The notes beneath the pieces are model-generated. The model was not told where the DNA came from. It ran no database searches and saw only the letters and a program-made list of their open reading frames with translations. Of a stretch of DNA of 64,000 bases, positions 1-11,564 are shown one piece after another (the stretch's first letter is position 1; each line of letters opens with the position of its first letter). Both the position numbers and the translations under genes were made by a program. The stretch is taken from positions 1 to 64,000 of the forward strand of contig JAXGGA010001174.1 in the NCBI GenBank assembly GCA_038373865.1. The letters run 5' to 3'. This DNA is from Uloborus plumipes (taxonomy: Eukaryota > Arthropoda > Arachnida > Araneae > Uloboridae).

Positions 1-116
1 TCTGAACATTAAACATGTTTTCCTCACAAGTTTGAAACATAAATTTACGTCCCTTTGTTTCTCACTGCATGCTTATATTGCAAAATATTGAAATAACTTT
101 GTCATTTGCCTTTTAG

Positions 117-356
117 ATGTTCGCCTCAGAGTTCGTGCAGAATACTGCAATTATCAGACTGTTCTTTTGGGCAATGTATCTTCGTTTAAACCAGACCCCG
201 TTGAGCGGGAGCTGGAGTGCTTTTCTCAAGCAAGTGCCATTTTAAGAGCTCGAGATCTGGGTTATATTGTGTGTGACATAAAATTTTCTGAAATAACTTA
301 TCTTGATGCATTCTGGAGAGATTATCTGAATGGTTCTTTACTTGAAGCCTTGAAAG
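117..356 (+). CDS. DEDD: DEDD-like death effector domain protein, penultimate coding exon
   Basis: Encodes the C-terminal homology region shared by DEDD and DEDD2, nuclear and nucleolar proteins that carry an N-terminal death effector domain and link caspase signalling to chromatin and cell-cycle control (family knowledge). The exon follows a TTTTAG acceptor and ends at a GTAAAT donor. Its first two bases finish a split Asp codon and its last base starts a Gly codon. The frame reads VRLRVRAEYC, then RARDLGYIVCDIKFSE, then LDAFWRDYLNGSLLEALK, nearly colinear with vertebrate DEDD as I remember it. The death effector domain and earlier exons lie left of the window. The frame has no stops or frameshifts and the phase fits the exon at 14136, so I read it as a live gene. 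Confidence 0.93.
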
Positions 357-381
357 GTAAATAGTTTTTGTTTGCATAATC

Positions 382-399
382 GTGTGTGTGTGTGTGTGT
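382..399. repeat. (GT)n microsatellite
   Basis: Nine GT dinucleotides beginning 25 bases inside the intron that follows the DEDD exon. The rest of 357-556 shows nothing recognisable. Confidence 0.9.
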
Positions 400-589
400 A
401 ACCTATTTATGCAGTGCATTTTTCTTGATGATGGAATTGCAATCATATACCACTAGCAGTGCCCCCACGGCTTTGCCCATGCAATATATAAATGTAAAGA
501 AAGTTAACTGAACAAATTTAAATTCACTCCAACACTCTGAAGTAAAATTATTATCTAATATCTTTAAACGAGCAATTCTTGTGTGTATA

Positions 590-760
590 TACTGTAAAAT
601 CCTGAAAATACCCCCCCCCCCTATTTTCAAAACTAAACTCAAATTTCAGATGGGGGGGGGGTTATAATCGAGATTTTTTATACAGTATATTCAGGGTAAA
701 AGAGTAATTTCACTTCTGGAAAAAAAGAAGAGGGGGGGGTACTTTCGGGATTTTACGGTA
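590..760. mobile_element. poly-C/G-bounded MITE
   Basis: Inverted termini ACTGTAAAATCCTGAAAATA at the left and the complement of ACCGTAAAATCCCGAAAGTA at the right, each followed inward by a run of eight or more C or G. TA dinucleotides flank it. It sits inside copy A and has no coding capacity. Confidence 0.65.
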
Positions 761-1106
761 TATATATTTCGGATCTTGAAAATGGCTCTAACGATTTTGA
801 TAAAATTGTGTATTTAGATAAAGTTTTGGTTTTTGAGTTCATCTTCAGCGTTTTTTTTTTTTTTTTGTAAAAATGCTAGTTTTCACATAAAACCCGTTTT
901 TTGTGCCTTCATTAATAGTTTGAGAAGCTTTCTTTCGTCAATTTCTTTATGATTACCATTATTGTTAATGTTTCACAGCAACCACGTTTTATTATAATAA
1001 TAGATTTCATATTTAATCACATAAGCGTAAATTTAAATTTTTATGGTATTTGGCAAACAAGTTTTGGCAACGTTAGAATTGTTCTTGTTTTTGAAATGTT
1101 AAAGAG

Positions 1107-1430
1107 ATCGGAACTACTTTGATATACCCCCCCCCCCCTTCCAATCGAAAATTTAGAAATCGAATCGAAAAATTTATTTTTCTCGCCAAGCAAAATACCT
1201 GCTACCATATGTAAAATCCAAAAATTGTTGCCACAAAACTGTGTTAAAAAAACTCAAAAATTGTCAAAATACGAGAAAACACTAAATTTGGCAATATCAA
1301 AAACCTAAAAGCTGAAAAAACCTAAATTGGCAACACCAAAATAAGGAACAGCAACCCTAAAAAGTCCGTAGGGAGTGCCAGATTTGGCATGTAATTTTTT
1401 TGGGGGGGGGAGGGGAGTATATCAAAGTTA
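1107..1430. mobile_element. second poly-C/G-bounded MITE
   Basis: Left end ACTTTGATATACCCCCCC and right end GGGGAGTATATCAAAGTTAT are inverted copies and interrupt copy A between GATCGGAAC and GAGGAACGATC. The interior is A-rich with no ORF. Exact ends are uncertain by a few bases. Confidence 0.55.
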
Positions 1431-1677
1431 TAACGAGGAACGATCAAATTAAAGTTATTGTGGTATGACTTTATGGTGCGCATTGTTTAAATAAGGTTGT
1501 GATGATGATGTCTATTCCAAATAAGGTTGTGTTTTTTAAAATAAATCATGGCTGTTTTAAATGTGTAATTGCAACCAAGGGCATAAAAATGCTTTTCAAG
1601 TTTTTAAATAAGTACTTCGAAAAAAAACACGACTTTACAAACCTTCTTTTTTAACCGGGCTGGGCTCGGTCGCTAGG

Positions 1678-2276
1678 AATATTCTTTAATTCGAATGTCC
1701 TCCATGATCTTTGAAAATTCCACTAAAAGTTCTGTTAAAATTTAGAGCAATTCGCCAAATTAATCAAAAGACATTAAGTAAATAACAGAAGATATTAATA
1801 TCTCAAATTTAATCAATTTTCAAGGCTTACCTATATACTCAAATTTAAATCACTATGTAACTTCAGGGACGAAAGAGCAGTTTGTCTGGAAAATTGACCT
1901 ATTATTTCAGTTATGCATATAAAATTAAGCCTTAAAAATTTACTGAATTTGATTAATTAATGTCTCCTGTTCTAATTAACGGAGAGAAACGTGCCAAAAA
2001 AAATTTTCCCCGCAGAAAAAAAACCTTTCCAGCGATGAAAAATGTTTGAGGGTGGGGGGAAGTCCTCCCCCCTATTTTAGACAGAATACACCAAAAATGA
2101 GACTAATCAATTCATTTTAAAATAACTAATTCGAAATTTCGAACGCGGTCTTCGAGGTGCTGATCACGGGGACACGTTACGTTCGAATTTTGTGCCAAGT
2201 TTCAGGTTTGTAGGTGCTGTGGGGACATATAGCCATCAGTTACAAACAAACAAACAGAGCCTGTCATCTTTATATA
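1678..2276. other. intronic sequence with an unclassified repeat fragment
   Basis: No exon seen. The part from about 2135 to 2260 (GTTTGTAGGTGCTGTGGGGA and its flanks) is richer in GC than its surroundings and looks like the 3' end of a non-LTR element, but I cannot name the family. Confidence 0.3.
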
Positions 2277-5265
2277 TCTTTACTAATATTATAAAGAGAG
2301 AGTAAATTTTGTAGGTATGTATGTTCCGGGTAATCTCCGGAACCACTGAGACGATTTGAAAAATTCTTGCTGAATATGAAAGGTACATTCTCAGACTGAA
2401 ACATGGGCTTATATTTGAAAAGATTCGATAAGTGATTCTTTTTTTATTCGAATTCAAGGCAATTTTCACATAAATCGCCAACTATTGGGGTTAGAAATTG
2501 CACATATTAACCTTTTGGATCCGGGCTGTTTATATAGAAATTTTTCTTGCGACCCAGGTAGTACGACAGTTGAACCACAAATTTCTTTTCCATTGAAAAG
2601 AGAAGGTATAAACTGTCGTACCAGACGTATGAAACTTTGAAAAAATCCCCGGCTTCAAAGGGTTCGAGGAAAAAGTTCAACCCTGTCCTCTAAAGAAAAA
2701 ATAGTTATGGTACAACATGTGTACCACCCGGTTCCTAAAGGTTAATGTTATATATCGTTGGAAGCAGAAAAATTTTCTCCGTCCTATGCAATTTGTTCTG
2801 ATTCTCTAACTTAAACACAGCGCGAGTTATTTAATTTTTAAACTTGCCTTTTGCAAGGCTTTGCCCGATTTCAAGCAATACTTGGTTCATTAAAACCATC
2901 AATAAAAGATAAACTAATTATTCCACAGTTTTGATTTTTACGCCATTGGATAGAGCAATGGTGGCCAACCTTTTTAGGGAGAGTGCCACTATCTGGAGAG
3001 AAAAAGCTCAGCGTGCCACATTGTATTTTTCCAACAAACTGAAAATTTAAAAAAAGTAATAAAAATGGATTTTAGGTTGGCTGACTATGCAATTCTTACT
3101 CGAGTGAAACATTTTTTCTTGTAAATCTGAGCAATTGAAATCTAATTGATAAAAAAGATAAAACAAGTCCGAACTTAAGAGTTGTTGTTAATAAACACTT
3201 TTTTAAAAGTGTTCTGTCAGTTGGCTTATGCTTAAGAAAGAAACAAATAAGATCAAACATTCTGTTCTAAAAATTAAATAGTCTGTATTAATTTTTAAAA
3301 TGGTTTATGAGTCTGTATCTTTTTTAACAAGTCTTTAATTTTAGGATTAGTTCTTGATAATCCTACGAAGTTTAAGTGTTTTAAGTACTATCAATTAATA
3401 TTCAACGCTATTTAGATTTTTCTGCATTCATAACAAAAAATATTTGTTTAGGAGCGTATTTTGAACATATATACAACAGCATCAGACGGGTAAAGTGTGT
3501 AAATGTGAAAAAAAATTTGTTGGTACAAATTTCCAAATTTCTATATAATGTGGATGACTTTCTGTTCAAGTAAGCTCTTATATTTGATTACCAATGCAAA
3601 AGGTCGGTAATTCTGATTTGGATTTCAGAAGGGTAACAAGTAGTGTCTTGCAGAGAAATAGACAAAGAATTTGAAAAGATCAGCATTTTTTTATGTTCCT
3701 GAAAATCATCAAATCTAACACTGAATGTATACTTAAAATAGGTGTAAAATTTTCTCCATATAATCATTGGAAAATTATTAAATTTGGGTTGATACTTTCA
3801 GTATTAAATTTAATGTTTAATTCTTTTTTCTCCAAAGTAGAGAGAAAAAACTGAACTTTCATCATAAAAGAATGCAGATGGCATGTAGATTGGTTTAGGA
3901 AACTTTTTTTGTTCTATCTTAAATTTAAATTACTTAAACGCCGGATAATAAAAGATGACATAGCTAAATTAACTTGCTATTCTTCATTTCTAAGTAGCAA
4001 GTCCTCATTGCTTTCCTTTCAGAGATTTTACAAACACACTCCCTAAATTCTAAAATCTTATGACTATTTTTCTCTTGGATAGCTATCACACATTTCAATG
4101 AATGAGTAACTTGCCATGCTCTCCTCTTTCTCTTGGAAAAAGTGCACAAAACATTCAGCGCTCTAATTCGTACAGTGTTAATACAGTGAACTCTACAGGG
4201 TCATCACCAGCAGAGAAAGTATCATTCTTTGGCAAGGAGTTTGTGATAAATAATTCGATGATTCTTTTGAAGTCTTTTCAAGTAATGTAACAAAAAGGAT
4301 CTTCATTTGTGTAAACATACCGAATTTTGTCCAAGTTTCTTCATTTTACTTGCAGAGTTAACTTCTTTTTAAAATTTCATCACCCGTAGCTGAAACTATT
4401 GCAGATCATGAATCTATTCTGCAGTATCGAAAATTTCAGTTGTGTCACACACAAATATGCTTTACAAAGCATTGTCTGTAGCGTCACAACTTTCGTTGGA
4501 TGCCCGAAGCTAATGCTAAGTACTTAGCAGTGTTGTAGCTAAGACAATTTGTAAGCCATCCTCCTGATACTTAATCGTCATAATATTATTATATTTATCA
4601 GTTCAAGAATTTTAGTTTTTATCAATATTGTTGAGATCGACATTTCTCCCTCAATTTTGGAATTTTTTCAAAAAGTCTTCGCGTGCCACTGTTACTGCTC
4701 TGCCGTGGCACGCGTGCCGCGGGTTGGCCACCCCTGGGATAGAGCGATGTTTTTAACCCCTGAATTGATGCGACTTAGAGTCGAAGAACCAAGCTTTTAT
4801 CTCCATTAGAAAAAAGTTACAAGCGTTTGAACTTTGAGTTCGAAAACCTCTTTTCTGATCAAATTAATAACGTTTTATTGCGTTGCTATGGCTACGTCTT
4901 TTAAATGTATTGTTGGTTCCCTCTTTCGTATTTTGTTTCTTAAAAGTATTTTATTTTATGGCGTTTCGAGGCCCACCTATGACATAATGTAGCAATTTGA
5001 TATTTGACAACAAACGTGCCTTTTAACTTTAAAAAAAATAGTGGGGATTATCTTGCTCACTCTAAGCATTATTTTAACACTTAATGCATCTTCTAAGAAA
5101 TTTCCATGTAAAAGGAAGTAGTGTGGGGTCCATAACAGATTTTTTGTTTTGGATGCCGTCAAAATATCGACATCTTGATAATCTAATCGGGACTTTTAGA
5201 CACACGTCGCTTGACAAAAGTTTTATTCTCAAGGTAGACCGTGCAAAGCCGGGCAACGCATCTAG
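2277..5265 (+). mobile_element. non-autonomous Helitron, split by a hAT
   Basis: Starts A|TCTTTACTAATATTATAAAG, a typical arthropod Helitron 5' end, and ends GCCGGGCAACGCATCTAG|T, a typical Helitron 3' end with CTAG after a short hairpin, so insertion was between A and T. Subtracting the nested hAT (2956-4736 plus one 8-bp duplication) leaves roughly 1.2 kb without Rep/helicase coding. The 100 bases near 5045-5145 also occur at 7210-7310 and, inverted, at 7615-7710. Confidence 0.7.
2956..4736. mobile_element. hAT element nested in the Helitron
   Basis: Termini CAATGGTGGCCAACC and the complement of GGTTGGCCACCCCTG form the inverted repeat of the CAGGGGTGGCCAAC class of hAT elements. An exact 8-bp target duplication GGATAGAG lies at 2948-2955 and 4737-4744. 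At 1781 bp it is shorter than an autonomous hAT. The only ORFs are about 60 codons long, at 3964-4149 (-) and 4102-4290 (+), and show no motif I can recognise, so transposase is absent or decayed. Confidence 0.85.
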
Positions 5266-6017
5266 TATATAGATAAAGTGCAATGAAAACCAGTCTCAGC
5301 AAAACAGGAATTTCACGTAAAATTGAAGTTACCAAATTTTCTCTCCTTTCTCTAGTTACAATTTGTGGCCAATTCCTAATATAGCCTAAATGGTATTCCC
5401 CCGCTCTACTCTTTTCAACAATTAAGCAAATTACAAGAGAATGGAGTTAAATTTTCTCTCTCCTAATTGTCTGATAAAATATTCCACATTTACTAACTCT
5501 TTCTCCTGCTTTTCTGGCTAATCTCCTACATAAACAGTTTATTTCTCCTGATTTTTTTTTTTTTTTTTTTTTTAAATGTATCATAATATTTTAATATCAA
5601 TGTATAAATTTTGGTAACCTACATCTTATCGTTTAACGATTGTCATAGCAGTAGTTGACAAAATGAATTCAGCAGATTGCCTCGCAATCGCTTGTTGCAG
5701 TATTTTACTGTGAGCTGATGAGATTTTAGTTCCTTTTTCTAACCACTGCATTGATTAAAATTCTTATTTTCGCCAATTTGCCTATACTTTGTGCCTTGAA
5801 GGTGGCATATTTGGTAGATTCAAGGAACTAATAACTATTTTTTTAAGGCCACACTTTAAAGCCTTCTAATGTTAGAATAAATGCAGTAAAACCCCAAATG
5901 CATTGAAAAAGAATGATTCAATGCTTGCATCAAAGAATTCTCTATAATGTTTTTCTGTCTGAAAAAATTTTGATGCATCTAAGATAATTTTTTAAGGTTT
6001 TAAGAAAGACCACAAAT
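5266..6017. other. intronic sequence, nothing recognisable but a poly-T tract
   Basis: AT-rich. A run of about 24 T near 5550-5573 could be the reversed poly-A tail of an old retroposon, but no body is recognisable. Confidence 0.4.
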
Positions 6018-8383
6018 CTGCCGTGGGCAGGTAAACGGCAGTATCTGCAAAAATGAGTTTTCGAGATATTTGAAGAAACGCGTTTTTGATTTCCCACAAA
6101 GAACAACGAAACATTGAACTTCGAACATAGACGGTACTATATGTTTATACCGATATATTTTTTTGGGTAATCGATTGAATTTTGATTTTGCAAGCGCAGA
6201 AAGCGGTAAAGCAGATACTGCCGTTGACCTGCCCTTTTCACTCCAATTGCCATGTGGAATTGACTGGCAGTCGGCAGTAACTGCATAGTATGCTACTAAA
6301 TGTCCAGTATTTACCTATTCGACAACATGCGGAGTAGATATGTTATTGCGAAATATATTATTGCATTGTGAATGATATGTTTTATTTAAAAATATGCATA
6401 AATACTGTGTATCCACTTGGATATAGATTTAATATAAACGAACGCAAAATATAATTAAAAAATATAATGAAACTATTGTATTATGCAAAATATGAAGCAA
6501 AACTGGATGATTTTCAGCCATTTTTACTTCCTTTTACTTCGTAAAGGAAATTTTGTGATCACAAAGAAAATTTCACTAAAAATTCGGTCTAAATTTTGAT
6601 TTTGCTCATCCCCGAATGAATGTTGAGTAGTTTTTTCACCCTAGCAGCACGTGCATATGTACCTACTAACATATAAACAGCCGAAATAAAATTTTCGACC
6701 ATGCCCCAGTTAATTACTACGGGTTTTCTCGTGACGTGTGTATGTACGCATGTATGTATGTTTGTATGTATGCGCGTATGTTTGCATGTATGTCACATAA
6801 CTCAAAATCTGTATGCCGTAGAAGCTTCTAGTTTGGTATGTAGGCTCTGAGGGTGGTCTAGTTGTGCACTTCCCCTTGTGGTTGCATTCGAATGTTCCCA
6901 AGGGGGTCTTTTACCCCTTTGTGGGGTAAATCAATGTTAATTTCAATCCAGATTTTGTGATGATTTAGTGCAACCACTTGGCGATATATCGCTAGACTTT
7001 TGGTCGACAAGTGTTTGTCGCCAAGTTGGCGACAAATTTGGCGAAAAAATGATTTTTTTTTTTAAATTTGGATTCAATTTGGCGCTATTGGACACATTTT
7101 GCGAAAAATTCACTGAATCATGTTAAAATCGGCGATATTTAGAAAATAAATCATTGAAAAACATTATTTTGCATTGATTCGTGACAAACTTCGGGTGTAA
7201 GTGTTTGAATTGTTATCTTGCTCACTCTAATGTACTATTTTAACACCTGAGGCATTAAATTTACGGAATTTAAACGTAAAAGGATGTAGTGTGGCGTTCA
7301 CACCAGATCAGATGTTTTAAAATTACTACTAATCAGTTAATGTTTTGTATTTTGAATCAAAACAAGAAAGCACTTTGAAAAAAAGATGACTTGAAATGCT
7401 TGTTGTGCTGACGATTCTTTTCATAGAACTATTAAAAATGCAACAGCTAGGTATTAAACTGCAAAAACTATCGTCCGTTAGTATGAAAGCAACTGTAATT
7501 AAAAGAAAACATTTTTGTTTGTCGTATGCCAAGTTTTGCTTGTGTATCTATGAAATCGTGAAAAATATTGTCTGCTAGTAGAGAGAAACTTTATTTGAAA
7601 GAAAAAAATCTGGTATGGACCCCACACTACTTCCTTTTACGTTTAAATTTCTTAGTAGATGCCTTAAGTGTTAAAATAGTGCTTGAAGTGAGCAAGATAA
7701 CAATTCAAACATTTACGCCCTTAATGTGCCCCTAAACAATGCAAAAAATGATTTACAACGATTCATTTTCTAAATATCACCGATTTTAGCATCATTTAGT
7801 GGATTTTTTGCAAAATACCGCTAATAGCGCTAAATTGAACCCAAACTCATAAAATAATTTTTTCGCCAAATTTGTCGCCAATTTGGCGATATGTCACCAA
7901 GTTGGCGACAAGCATTTGGCGAAAAAAGCTTGGCGACATATCGCCAAGTGGAAACGCCAATTTATATCACTTTAGTGTGCACTAGTGATCACTATTAACA
8001 CTGATTCACTCCTAAAAGGAATAAAACACCCCCTTGGGAACATTCAAGTGCAACCAATGACCTCCCGTGACCTCCCGTTAGGGCACCCATACTTTTGCTT
8101 AGTTTAAGTACAAAGGAAAATGGTTTTTGCGGCTTGATGCAAGTTTTGCACAGCGATTCATATTATGTTAATCCTGCAGACATGCAGATACTGCCGTTTA
8201 CCTGCCCACAGCAACGAAAAATGCAGTTACTGCTAATTACCACTGGTTAAAAAACAGTTTTTTTTCATCGGAAACCAAAAAAAGATGCTTGTACCATAAA
8301 ACTAACGTAACATAGATTTCAAAAATGCAAAAAAATTAAAATCGAAAAATTTGCAGTTACTGCCCTTTACCTGCCCACGGCAG
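6018..8383. mobile_element. element with repeated CTGCC/CCTGCCC inverted ends
   Basis: Left end CTGCCGTGGGCAGGTAAACG and right end TACCTGCCCACGGCAG are inverted over about 30 bases. The same motif recurs inside in two more places, near 6203-6235 and 8183-8210, giving four copies. AAAT flanks both ends and may be a short target duplication. The interior includes a microsatellite-like TATG-rich stretch (6738-6790) and a foldback core at 6830-8065. No transposase ORF is seen. Confidence 0.55.
6830..8065. repeat. foldback core with TTGGCGACA/TCGCC-rich arms
   Basis: The arm at 6830-7310 matches the reverse complement of 7605-8065, with TTCCCAAGGGGGT at one outer end and CCCCCTTGGGAA at the other. 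Both arms carry clusters of TTGGCGA and TCGCCAA. The loop of about 300 bases (7311-7604) has only chance ORFs. Arms are diverged, so the element is old. Confidence 0.6.
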
Positions 8384-8388
8384 AAATG

Positions 8389-8574
8389 CTGTCGGCCCCG
8401 CTTAAACGAATACTGTCGGTTCCAAGAAATATTATTCGAATAAACAGGGTATTTGTTTAAGCGAGGTTCTTTAACATTATGCCTATGGCACGGGGAAATA
8501 TTCGGTTCCAGGATGTTTTATTCGTATAAGCGGGGTATTCGTTTATCCGTTATCGGATTAAACGAAGCCGACAG
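8389..8574. mobile_element. pogo/Tigger-like MITE, copy A
   Basis: Ends CTGTCGGCCCCGCTTAAACG and the complement of GGATTAAACGAAGCCGACAG. About 186 bp with no coding. A second copy lies at 34529-34704, where TA flanks both ends as expected for Tc1/mariner/pogo insertion. Confidence 0.65.
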
Positions 8575-9180
8575 TATTTGAAATGAAGTTTCTTTATTGG
8601 TACCTCATATAAGTAAAACCTATGTTTTTTTTTAAGTGTGTTGACATCAATCACAAGTGTTTTATCGAATATTGCAGTTGTGTGTGTAATTTCAATCCTT
8701 TTTTGTACTAAAAATTTTTCAATTATTTTGGAAGTTAGGAATTAATTCAGCTTCTGCTACTTTAAATTAGTTTATTTTGTCCTTTAATTTAATAATTACA
8801 ACTGAAGTTGGTCAGTACAACAAGTCAATAATTGAAGGGCTTGCTGCAAAAAGAAGGTAGCTCCATTTTCAATGTCTTCAAAATGTGTGCATTAAAGCTT
8901 ATAGCAGAAAATCACATTCTAAAAGTTTCTTTAAGTTTTATGAATCCTCTTGTATAATTGTACTGAGAAATATACAATAGGATATTTTAAAATGTTAGAA
9001 CAAAAAAGGCAGAGTTGGGTTTTTGACGTCAAAAACCTTTTTTTTTTTTTTTGACGACATGTCAAAAACCTGTCTATAACTCAAATACAGTGGTTATTGA
9101 GATTTTTTATAAATATATAAAGTTTCTCAGCCTAAAAATATTAAATAAAAATTTATGCATCTTATCAAGTTTAATAAACA

Positions 9181-10973
9181 TTAACCCATTAATGCCTAGC
9201 GTCCCTTTTTAGGGACGGTCCGAAAAGTGTGTCTGAATTTTCCAAAAATGAACATTTCAACCAAATAATTGTGTTTAATTATTACTTTGGTATTGCTTCG
9301 ATTCTGTATTAACAGATTGCAGCACATAACCGCTGTAAAGTGTGATCTGTAGCCATTTGATTATGATCGTTATCAAAAATTACATCGTTCGCAATCTCAA
9401 GAACAAAAACTAAGTTTTTAAAGTTATTAACTAGTAAATCTATCTGTGTTTGATATATGTGATACTTTGATCGATGTTTTAGTTTACCTTTTTTTGAAAT
9501 TTTGTAAATTTTAAATTTTTTTAGGATTTTATAGCAATTTAAGAACGTGCCTAAAAAGGGACGCTAGGCACCAAAGGCTGCATTGTTTAACCGTTGCTGA
9601 TTTCTTGCTTAGAATCTATAATTTATATCAAAGAAGTTAGTAAATGTTTTTAGACTGAAAAACAGATAATAATTGTCATTTTTAAAACTTATTTTATTTT
9701 CAAAATCTAATTAAATTAAATTAATTAATATATATAAACTTAATTATATAATTGTTCTTAAATATTTTCTCTTCTTTTTTTTAATTACAAAAAATACTAA
9801 AGGTAAATTTTGAAAGAAAGCTATTTCAAAAATGTAATTCTTTAAAACACTAATTATTCCTTATATTTCATTACTTTTCCATTATGAATTTAGGTGTTTA
9901 TTATTGCTTAGTCTGACTGTTGAAAAACCCTAAGCTGTATCAGAAGCTTAGCATTTCACCTTGATGAAGAATTCAAGGATGGCATATGTGTCTGTTGTTT
10001 GGGAAAGGGGGGGGGGGTTTGCAGATTTAATTTCAGAATTCTCTGAGCATGCCAATTTTGATCTCTACTGTGAGAATTTATTTACTTCTCTTACGCTCCT
10101 ACGTGATTATTTGTCTCAGCAAGGTTTTGTGAAAGAATCGGATTAAAAAATGCTCATGAACTGAAGTTACGTTGTTCAAAAAAGAAAAGAGAGGAAGTTT
10201 TGAATAAATGTCGATGACAGGTAAAATAATATTACGTTGTTTCGATGGAATAATAGCAATGTCATATAACTATTGCACTGAATCTTCATGGAGTTTATCC
10301 TATTGTAAAGGCTAAGCGATTGTCCAACAGCGAAAAAAAGGTAATTGAAATTGATGAACCAAATATATATGGTTGCTCAATACAAACGTTGCATAGGGAA
10401 GAAGATCCCACGCATCAAATATCGGGACTACCGGTTTTTGATCCACTCTAAAAAATGGTGGTAGCCGCTCTTCATTTTTATTCTAAAAGCTGCTGTACAA
10501 CATGCATTGAGCTCAAGAGAGTTGAGTTAGGTATTACGGGGCTAGTTGTTATATTGTTTTAAATAAGACTCAGGTAAGATGTGCCCATTGAAGTAAAAGA
10601 CCTTATCGGAATGCAGCAAATGCAATACGTAGGTTTGCAGAACAAAGGTTTTGCTGACTTTCATACTCTACAACACCAATATTTCCTTGTTCTCTGAATC
10701 TACTTCCCAGTTTATGTTAATTGCTGCTTTTATTTCTTCTTATAAATTGTCATTTTCAATATTACATCGTAGGCAGAAAAAAAAAATTTGGTAAAAAAGT
10801 ATGTACCCTCTGGTGCCTAGCGTCCCTTTTTAGGGACGATTTTTCTTTCTTAATTAAAAAATTTATTTTTTACATGATAATTTTTTAACTATTTTTCCTG
10901 TCCATTAAACACTATTTGTAACCAGTATACGAAGTATCCTTGAAAAATAAAATGTCAGGCATTAATGGGTTAA
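9181..10973 (+). mobile_element. piggyBac-type element with decayed transposase
   Basis: TTAA flanks both ends. Termini CCCATTAATGCCT at the left and AGGCATTAATGGG at the right are a 13-bp inverted repeat. Subterminal palindromes GTCCCTTTTTAGGGAC occur at the left end and again near 10820. TTAA target use and the transposase remnant identify the superfamily. It landed in the 168-bp array. Confidence 0.88.
9880..10560 (+). pseudogene. piggyBac (PGBD-like) transposase remnant
   Basis: Fragments in different frames match the piggyBac DDE domain. At about 10030-10140 the frame reads FDLYCENLFTSLTLLRDYL, equivalent to the family's FDNFFTSLPLL region. Near 10285-10360 a frame gives VYPIVKAKRLSNSEKKVIEI, as in the region after the second catalytic Asp. 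At about 10430-10505 a frame gives IHSKKWW and FILKAAVQHAL, as in the conserved W-rich segment. A poly-G run at 10007-10018, stops and frame changes separate them, so it is dead. What remains is the middle and later part of the domain. Confidence 0.75.
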
Positions 10974-11038
10974 ATTAATAAATTTAATGAAAATTATTTC
11001 TCATTCTTTTAAACTAACTTGTTTTGCCGTGAAAAAGG

Positions 11039-11564
11039 TTAACCCATTAATGCCTAGCTTCCCTTTTTAGGGACGGTTCAAAAAAGGGTCTGAATTTCCC
11101 CCAAATGAACATTTCAACCAAATAATAGTGTTCATTTAGTACTTTGGTTTTGTTTCAATTCGTTATTAACAGATTGCGGAACATAACCATTGTAAAGTGT
11201 GTTCTATAGCAGTTTTAATATGACCTTTATCAAAAATTACATCGTTCACAATCTCAAGAAAAAAAAGCTAAGTTTTCAAAGTTATTCCCAGCTTCCCAGT
11301 TTATGTTAATTGCTGATTTTATTTCTTCGTATAAAATGTCTATTTAAATATTATATCGTAGGCAGAAAAAAATTTTAGTAAAAAAAGTATATACCCTCTG
11401 GGGTCTATCGTAACTTTTAAGGGACGATTCTTCTTTCCTTAATAAAAAAAATATTTTTTACGTAATATATTTTTTTTAATTATTTTTCCTGTCCATTACA
11501 CACTGTTTGTAACCGGTGTACAAAATATATTCGGAAAATAAAATGTCAGGCATTAATGGGTTAA
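11039..11564. mobile_element. piggyBac-type MITE
   Basis: 526 bp with TTAA at each end and the same CCCATTAATGCCT termini as the 9181 element. Its left 240 bases and right 270 bases match the ends of that element, so it is an internal deletion derivative. It is inserted in the same tandem array. Confidence 0.88.

Larger units (their letters stand above)
557..1677 (+). mobile_element. Helentron-like dispersed repeat, copy A
   Basis: Begins with a head reading ATCTTTAAACGAGCAATTCT and a short TA-rich tract, then a body containing TTCGGATCTTGAAAATGGCT. It ends in a small hairpin, CTGGGCTCGGTCGCTAGG. Two more copies in the opposite orientation occur at 44477-45596 and 45597-46812. The CTRR-like end after a hairpin suggests a Helitron/Helentron relative, but no Rep or helicase coding is seen. 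This copy lacks the SINE insertions of the other two and so serves as their empty-site reference near 1455-1480. Two MITEs interrupt it. Confidence 0.6.
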
